A stretch of 64,000 nt of DNA. Source: Isoetes taiwanensis. Its lineage: Eukaryota; Streptophyta; Lycopodiopsida; Isoetales; Isoetaceae. Shown piece by piece: positions 58,099-64,000 of the stretch. The DNA lies in contig JAJEKV010000042.1 of assembly GCA_021234155.1 (NCBI GenBank), positions 2,295,257 through 2,359,256 on the forward strand, given 5' to 3'. A program made the translations under genes and the position numbers. Each line of letters starts with the position of its first letter. The first letter of the stretch is position 1. A model generated the notes under the pieces. It worked only from the letters and a program-made list of their open reading frames with translations. It was not told the DNA's origin and searched no databases.

Positions 58099-58103
58099 TT
58101 AGG

Positions 58104-58555
58104 TAAACTAGAGCGTGGCCAACACCTTTCGTCACCCTTGGCGTAGGAGGTGGCTTATCCTCCATAATAGCCATTGACTATATATGTGGTTCCCTATCAC
58201 GCATCTATCCATGACAGTTCTAGGACTTATGCATGCGTGATTACTTATAGGGATGGCATCATGGCGTAGGGAACGTTAAAGGTGATCCCATCGTCACCCA
58301 TGATCTCATGCTTAACCTACATGCGTCTTGGCTATGCAAAGGTGATTGCGTGGACTCTTTGAGCCGTACGGGACATGACTAATGCGCTGCCACTGAGAGG
58401 TACTCATATTTATAGCACGAGCAATACAGTAGCAGCATTATTGTGTAGACATACGAGTATGCATGCGAGTAGCACATGAATAGGTGACACGTGAAATATG
58501 TTACAGTAGCTACAGTAAAGAGCAACAGTGCTACAGAAAATTTTTCAGTACATAC
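58104..58555. other. Flank of Tat-like element / intron of next gene
   Basis: No supported exon. It includes repeated GCATGCGTGATT/GCATGAGATCATGGG-like palindromic strings. It is probably intron or 3' sequence of the minus-strand gene that follows. Confidence 0.3.
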
Positions 58556-58963
58556 CTCTCTGAGTAGTGTTGTTGGCCAAGCCAAGAAACTCCCTACTGA
58601 TTCTCCAAGTGTTTCTGATCCTGCATGTGGTCTTTGTAATGGATGAGTGGCAGCATAGCAGTCTGTCAATCTGATTCTAATATAATCAGGTCCCAAGGGC
58701 ACTCCATGGCATGCTGTAGTTGGTGCCATGTTATCAACAATGCCCTTGCCAATGACATCTTTCCTGTTTTTTGCTAACAAGAAGCATGCTTCTCCAATGG
58801 AAATTTTCATTTCTCCTGCTTGATTGTTCATTTTCTCAACCTGCAAAGCTTTGTTAATTAAGTTGCACAAGTCATGGCGCCTCAATCCACTCACTTGATA
58901 GAGAATTACCTGAGATTCGGCAACCTGATCCAGCGCCTCAGCAAGCTTCCTTCTTGGCGACAT
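58556..58963 (-). CDS. DUF8039-like plant protein, first exon
   Basis: The minus strand opens at ATG 58963 and runs 136 codons to a GAG|GTATGT donor at 58555. The N-terminal ~85 residues are helical with MSPRRKLAEALDQVAESQ. Residues ~88-134 read HGVPLGPDYIRIRLTDCYAA and ESVGSFLAWPTTLL. The HGVPLGP...G.F.AWP pattern is that of DUF8039, a domain of plant proteins often tied to CACTA transposons and Ulp1-like genes. Only this exon is recognised; the reading past the donor (to 58379) runs into intron. It could be a host gene or a transposon-captured fragment. Confidence 0.5.
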
Positions 58964-59910
58964 CCCAAATTCGAATTAAAACACTGCAATGAAAACACAG
59001 TTCTTGTGTTTCTCTAGGCGCATCAGAGAAACACAAATTCTATGATCCAATGCGAGGCCAAGAACACAAATTAAATGGCAGACATTTTTAAAATAGACGG
59101 TTAGTACAGGCCAATGATTGAAAAGTAGTTGGGGAAAGAGATATTCGCGGGCGGCGGGCTAAAAGATTTTAAATTTTAAATTGCGGGCGGGATTAATTTT
59201 CAGGATAAGGGTAGTACAAGCTTTCAATGGCGGGGTCTATTCATTAATTATTTGTACGACCCGTGTAATAATCACGTTTTCTAATTTCAATGTAATTTGA
59301 ATCTCATTTTTTCATTCCTAATTTCTTCCAGAAGTTTTGCTTCGACTGCCTTCCGAAACCGACGCAATCTTCTAGAGCGATCTCTCAAGCAATCCAAATT
59401 TTTGTAACGCTACCTGCATTCCGAGCTATCATACTTCATTTCTGGCCTGTTTACAACAATTCCGACTCGATTTGAGCTTCTCGAGCTTCCGGAGATTCAA
59501 CCGACCTTCTCGAGCTCAACAGAGCTTCAAGCACTTCGATATGGCAACTAAAGATTAGTATGTTCGAGTTCTTAATGGAGGAGGAACTCTGTGACTCTAT
59601 TTTTGTTAGGTTTTAGAAACCTTCTGCTTGTGTGCTTAACTTTATTAATAGATTTAGAAACTCTGAGACTCTTTGATTAACTCTGTCACTCTGCAACCTA
59701 GATTAGATTATTGTTACCCTGCATTAGATTACTCTTTGATTAGATTACTGTTACCCTGCATCTCTGCTACTTGGCTTGTATTTGTTTGCAGCTTATTCTT
59801 TGTTTAATTATGTGTTCAGGGTTTTCCGCTTAGTCTGAATTGAATCTGCAATGCTCTGTGATTATAATTCCTAGTATCTTAATCTTCAATTGTAATCATT
59901 AGAGACAGGG
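58964..59910. other. Non-coding upstream region
   Basis: Upstream of the DUF8039-like exon. Small internal repeats (TTAGATTACT and TTACCCTGCAT) recur near 59700-59760. No gene is recognised on the plus strand. Confidence 0.35.
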
Positions 59911-60440
59911 AAGCGGGTTACGCTTCCTTGTGCTATGATTTTCTTTTTTTATGAAGCTTACTCTCTTTGATGTGTTCCTATGATGAAGCCTTCTATGGAG
60001 TTCCGTTGGTCTATGGATTTCTCGCGCTTAGCGCGAGAAGTTCAAATTCTATCACTCTTAGTAAGCATATAGGGTTGTTGAGGTCATAGTCGAGGTCAAC
60101 CCTTCGGGAGGACGGTAAGAGACTAGGAATGTGAATTCTTGTGCTAAACGCTACAAGCGGGTTATGCTTCCTTGTGCTACACGCTACAAGCGGGTTATGC
60201 TTCCTTGTGCTATGATTTTCTTTTTTTATGAAGCTTACTCTCTTTGATATGATCCTATGATGAAGCCTTCTGTGTCCACCAGCCGTCGGTCTATGGATTT
60301 CTCGCGCTTAGCGCGAGAAGTTCAGATTCTATCGCTCTTAGTAAGCGTAAGAGTATGGTTGTTGAGGTCATAGTCGAGGTCAACCCTTCGCGAGGACGGT
60401 AAGAGAGATGAAATATGAATTCTTGTGCTACACGCGAGTA
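59911..60440. repeat. ~277 bp tandem duplication with perfect GC hairpin
   Basis: Unit A starts at 59911 and unit B at 60188 (AAGCGGGTTAYGCTTCCTTG). Between them a 33 bp piece is present once more (60155-60187). Each unit carries TTCTCGCGC-TTA-GCGCGAGAA (60019-60039 and 60299-60319), a perfect 9 bp stem in otherwise diverged sequence, and GGTCATAGTCGAGGTCAACC. No ORF. Possibly a structured RNA or element end. Confidence 0.8.
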
Positions 60441-60959
60441 GTCACATTCCATCTATCTTACGCGCGAATCCTAAAACATTGCTCTCAGAATTTATAGACT
60501 TGTTGCGCCACGCGCGAGATGTTGGTCAAGTTGCTTAACACAGACACAAGGCCTCCAAAAAATAATTGTTATGAGTCTTTGACAACTGTTTTTACATAAA
60601 ACTACCATAATAAAGTAAATGTTACTTTGTGGGTTAATATGTTGAATAACTATGACTAGTTATATATTGTGGTTCTTACTTGTGATTTATTGTTCTAGTT
60701 TGTTACCACAATTCATCATCGTGTTTTTTTAATAGTGCTTTATTGCTACGTTTTAAGTATGTGATTCAATTAGTGATGTAGTACATAAATCAGTAATGGT
60801 TTTGCGATTGTTTGTGAGGTGGTTGTTTTATGAAGGTGATGACATCTTTTTATATGAACCAATATTGTTCCATATAGTAGATGGTCCAACTTCTTATAAA
60901 ACAAACTATTAATGGTTTTTTTGCAAAGATAGTGACGGCTTGCAAGGTTTTTTTGCAAA
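60441..60959. other. Intergenic, nothing recognised
   Basis: AT-rich; a further CACGCGAG motif relates to the preceding repeat. Confidence 0.35.
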
Positions 60960-61089
60960 GAACTATTGTCATTTAGAAGACATAAATAATGATCATTACT
61001 TATTTTCTCCACTAATTGGCTATAGAACTATTGTCATTTAGAAGACATAAATAATGATCATTACTTGTTTTCTCCACTAATTGGCTATA
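60960..61089. repeat. 65 bp tandem duplication
   Basis: 60960-61024 and 61025-61089 differ at one position (TTATTTT versus TTGTTTT). Confidence 0.93.
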
Positions 61090-61254
61090 TTGAACAACCC
61101 ACTATTAGTTTAGAGTAGAAAGACGGATGGTTTACACAAGGTTTCCAAGACTAGAATAGAAAGAAAGATACGAGTTTCCATATTCAAAATAGCACAACAA
61201 AATATATTACATTCATAGAGCAATTGTGATATTCAGCGTATATTTAAAGCTCAA

Positions 61255-61320
61255 TGTTCCAGGGGATTTGAACCCTAGTATTTCCATTTGTCCCATCTGA
61301 CTATTGATGAGAACATTAAA
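61255..61320 (-). repeat. tRNA-like or SINE-like B-box segment
   Basis: The minus strand reads TAGGGTTCAAATCCCCTGG, a good T-arm/B-box with flanking complementary bases. A weak A-box-like TAGTCAGATGG lies about 30 nt upstream. No acceptor stem closes, so it is not a tRNA gene. Confidence 0.3.
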
Positions 61321-61623
61321 AGAAACATTCAGAAATATAAGAAGAGAAACCACATGATACCTTTTGACCTTATGACAGATTTGCACAGAATTCTGTATCT
61401 TGATATGTACAACAGGAAACTAAAACCAGCTGGCCGATTCAGATCCTATTAAACTGATGAATTCAGACACTATTAAAAACTGTCTTATCTTAAACCATGA
61501 ACATAATTTAAGGTGGCCATAAGCAACAATACTAGCTAGTTGTTCAAAAGACATGTTTTTAAAGGTTCTAACTTAATGAATTTCATTCACCAACTCACAA
61601 CACTATAAGTGCTTAGGTTGACA

Positions 61624-61983
61624 TCACTTCTGAATATCTATTGGCATGCTAAAACGCTTATCTAAATACCAATTGTCTGTTCCTTTGTCAAGCACAACCA
61701 AAAAGAATAATAAAAGGATTTGTGAACTAGGGTTTGGAGAATGCACATCATTTTGCTCATAATAACCTGATACTTGCAAAGCTCTCGTCTTTTTTGGATA
61801 TCCTGAAACCATAATGATGCCCTCAATGCATCCTCCAATTTTCCGAACTGCAGGCATGTCCATCAATGTGGTCTTTCCAGCTCCACTTCTGCCAAGTAGA
61901 GTAGTGAGGACCCCTGGTCTGAACACTCTGCTGACATCATCAGAAAGAAGTTGCAATCTTTCATCTGCTATTCCCTGTTCCAT
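61624..61983 (-). pseudogene. ABCG/PDR-like: PDR-type ABCG transporter NBD2 fragment
   Basis: The minus strand reads [40 protein letters not shown] (Walker [10 protein letters not shown]), [20 protein letters not shown] and [13 protein letters not shown] (Q-loop). This is the start of the second nucleotide-binding domain of full-size plant PDR (ABCG) transporters, which export secondary compounds and hormones across the plasma membrane. Compared with the family, residues after Walker A are altered, there is an extra Asp near DDVS, and the frame dissolves after HSPN with no signature motif, Walker B or membrane domain. It is an isolated gene fragment, not a working transporter. Confidence 0.8.
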
Positions 61984-61989
61984 TTGCTA

Positions 61990-63515
61990 TGTCATCCAAT
62001 AAGTAACTTATTATCTAGTGGTTCAGACTTAAATGATACCTCAGGCATATCTAAATACTAATTAACATGATAAAAAGCAAATATATATCATTCCAGAGGC
62101 AATATCTGTCCTTTCATGAAACCACTCTGCCTTTCTATATCTGTGAAGGTTTGGCTAGAAAAGCCCTTGGCATCTTTTCAAACACAGAAACATAATTATT
62201 GTTCATGGTACAATAGAGAAATACACATTTCTTACTCATATATGATGTTTACATCTTGAAGTGCCTATATAAATTAATCTGTTACCTTCTAATTTGCATC
62301 TGTTCGAACTACGTCTCAATTTGTTCTCCACTATACGGCTTGCCGATTTTTCAGCAAACAGCTTTTCTGAGAGGAGGGCATGAGACTTTAATGCTTGAAG
62401 CCAATATGTTGGGCTCAATTCATGTTTAAAAGCTGCAAATAGATATTCTCCTCAGCACTTTGCTTTGGAAAGAGATAAATAAAATCAACCTTAAAAATAA
62501 TACTATTACCTTGCTGATTTGTAATTATTTCTTATGCATTGAGCACTTATTCATTTTTGCACACTGCAAGATGAAGATCTTTATGAGAAATAGTGCAACA
62601 GATATAATGTATGTTATAATTTCTGTAGATGAGAGAATGTAGTCAGAGCAAGAATATACAGTGCACACTCGCAAGATATAATTATAAGAAAAATAAGTAC
62701 TCTCACCCTCTGTTGAATCTGATAAAAGTTAAAGGGACCTGTTATAGGAAGAAGAGATTTTAGCAAATTGCAAAATTACTAAAAACCAAACTTATAGATT
62801 TATATGGGGAAATGCAGAAGGCGAAGGCAACTGCCGTGGCAGAAAAAACAATAATATCCAAGATCAATAAGGCAGACCCATCCATCTACAATATGAGCAT
62901 AAAACAATCAGAGCATCCAACAAGCCTGCCGATTGAACATTTCGAATTCAGAATCCTCTGCTACAACTCAAAAAATAGAGTGCCTTTTTTAGTACTCAAA
63001 TAGGGTTTAGGGGTGTTGTGTATGGCAGAAAGAATACCAAAATGAGAGAGGAAACAAAAAAAAAGACCTGTGAAAAATTGGTGCTTCTCCAATAAATTCT
63101 CGGAAAGATGCTGCCCTAGACATTGCTTATGTTGTATTATAAGAAGCATTATGGCCGAAAAACCATATGCCACATGCTCCCAGCGGCTTCCTTTGAGCCC
63201 AATTTAAGAATAGATACAATCTTCACCACTATGCTGCAAGCGGCACCATGTAGAGAGCTAGAGATCTCTGCTTCACTGCTTTCTCTGTATCCAAAACGAT
63301 GTCAAAAACTAGTTTCCTCCACTCTGAACCACACTCGAAAATGCCTACCCTAACCCTAACGCACTTGCATCAAAATTTTTGCCGCCTTCTAAATTTGATT
63401 TTTGTTCTATCAAACCATATATAATGATACATCAAATTTCGATTTTTTTTAGCACACCAGCCCTACCGGGCCTACAGCCTTTCCTCAAATTCTAGCCTAT
63501 CCACGTGTAATTTCC
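61990..63515. other. Intergenic, nothing recognised
   Basis: AT-rich; short frames on both strands without family resemblance. ACCCTAACCCTAAC near 63347-63360 is a short telomere-like or telo-box motif. Confidence 0.35.
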
Positions 63516-63857
63516 ATGTCATCAAAATCTGATGTGCCTTATTTTGCACCATCAGATCTTGGCTTTCACAAATCTAAGGCCAGGGAAATTAGAAAATCGG
63601 CAAAAAATAGCTACGGAGATGGAAAGGGTCAAGGGAATAACTTCTTCTTTGTCGTGCATGTAGTCGTTCCATCCGCCATCAGTCACGAGCCATCTCTTGG
63701 CTCTGCAGAAAAACAGTGGGGTTTTTTTTCATCCATCTTCTCCTCAACCAAAGACGTTGCCTCTGCATTGCCAGACTATTTAGAGGAGAAGATGAAGCAT
63801 GCCAAATGGTCGCCACAGCAAGCGGAAACTAGAGATCGCACGCAAGAAATTTCCTAA
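63516..63857 (+). CDS. Unrecognised small ORF or first exon at the window edge
   Basis: 113 codons from ATG. Polar N-terminus (SSKSDVPYFAPSDLGFHKSK), a hydrophobic patch (NNFFFVVHVVVPSAI) and an amphipathic C-terminal part (DYLEEKMKHAKWSPQQAETR). A telo-box-like ACCCTAACCCTAAC lies about 160 bp upstream, as in many plant promoters. A GTAGGT donor follows the stop closely, so splicing before the stop is possible and the gene may continue beyond 64000. Family unknown. Confidence 0.35.
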   Translation: MSSKSDVPYFAPSDLGFHKSKAREIRKSAKNSYGDGKGQGNNFFFVVHVVVPSAISHEPSLGSAEKQWGFFSSIFSSTKDVASALPDYLEEKMKHAKWSPQQAETRDRTQEIS

Positions 63858-64000
63858 TTTTCTGGTAGGTGCGAATTTGCTCCAGTTCTGTATATGATTT
63901 TCGATTTGCATTCTTGGATAAGCATATTGTGTGTAGTGGAATTGGATGATTTATACTTTTAGGAAATTGACTAATGAAACTCTGATCTTGGATGATTTAT

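Larger units (their letters stand above)
51666..58103 (-). mobile_element. Complete but defective Ty3/gypsy (Tat-like) element
   Basis: The body is 51671-58098 (6,428 bp), with target duplications TTAGG at 51666-51670 and 58099-58103. The LTRs (388 and 392 bp) are direct repeats. gag and pol read on the minus strand in the order gag (57516 to 55855), spacer with minisatellite, RT, RNase H, integrase. There is no chromodomain. The integrase tail GFTPFELVYGVQAVMPIHLD resembles the Tat/Athila branch. Pol has in-frame stops and a frameshift, so it is not autonomous. Confidence 0.93.

Noticed and set aside
61255-61320. A tRNA gene on the minus strand
   Set aside because: A good T-arm is visible but no acceptor stem or convincing D-arm closes.

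Overview
The window looks like land-plant nuclear DNA. It is AT-rich and intron-rich, with AAACCCTA telo-box motifs, plant-type Ty3/gypsy retrotransposons, a CACTA DNA transposon, LINE tails, and relics of a PDR-type ABCG transporter and a DUF8039-like gene. The gene-poor, repeat-rich texture suggests a large genome. I cannot name the lineage.

Layout. 1-3613: repetitive DNA ending in a ~185 bp (AG)n microsatellite. 3614-14795: a head-to-head inverted duplication of a bystin/Enp1 (ribosome biogenesis) gene. The left copy (minus strand, 3978-6801) is a frameshifted pseudogene, joined at one end to a LINE C-terminal relic and carrying a 728 bp CACTA element. The right copy (plus strand, 12105-14795) looks intact and preserves the empty site of that CACTA element. 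16010-18222: an RPA1 (RPA70)-like gene in eleven recognisable exons with a suspicious gap in its last OB-fold. 18223-34934: mostly intergenic, with a SINE-like tail, a 5'-truncated LINE with target-site duplications, a Helitron-like 3' end, perfect hairpins and tandem duplications. 34935-35788: two plausible exons of an unrecognised gene.

37162-50492 is the highlight: a complete 13.3 kb Ty3/gypsy chromovirus with 1.6 kb LTRs (about 18 substitutions apart by hand count), a TTGAG target duplication, a tRNA-iMet-type primer site and a chromodomain. Between the 5' LTR and gag it carries two extra ORFs. The first, 397 aa, is an extended histone H3. It begins with the exact first nine residues of the H3 tail and ends with a gap-free 87-residue H3 histone fold, with about 295 residues of highly charged and proline-rich linker between. 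The second, at least 457 aa, is unrecognised and has an acidic stretch. Five ~70 nt stem-loop repeats with compensatory changes, spaced 205-214 bp within each cluster, flank the H3 ORF. Each extra ORF has its own TATA-like box and telo-box. The pol gene is broken (several frameshifts or stops in RT and one before the chromodomain), so this copy is not autonomous, although both extra ORFs, gag and the integrase core are open.

51671-58098: a second complete LTR element (minus strand, Tat-like, TTAGG target duplication), defective, with a GTGGTGA minisatellite where protease is expected. 58104-64000: a DUF8039-like exon, a tandem duplication with a perfect TTCTCGCGC/GCGCGAGAA hairpin, an ABCG nucleotide-binding-domain relic and an unrecognised small ORF near the edge.
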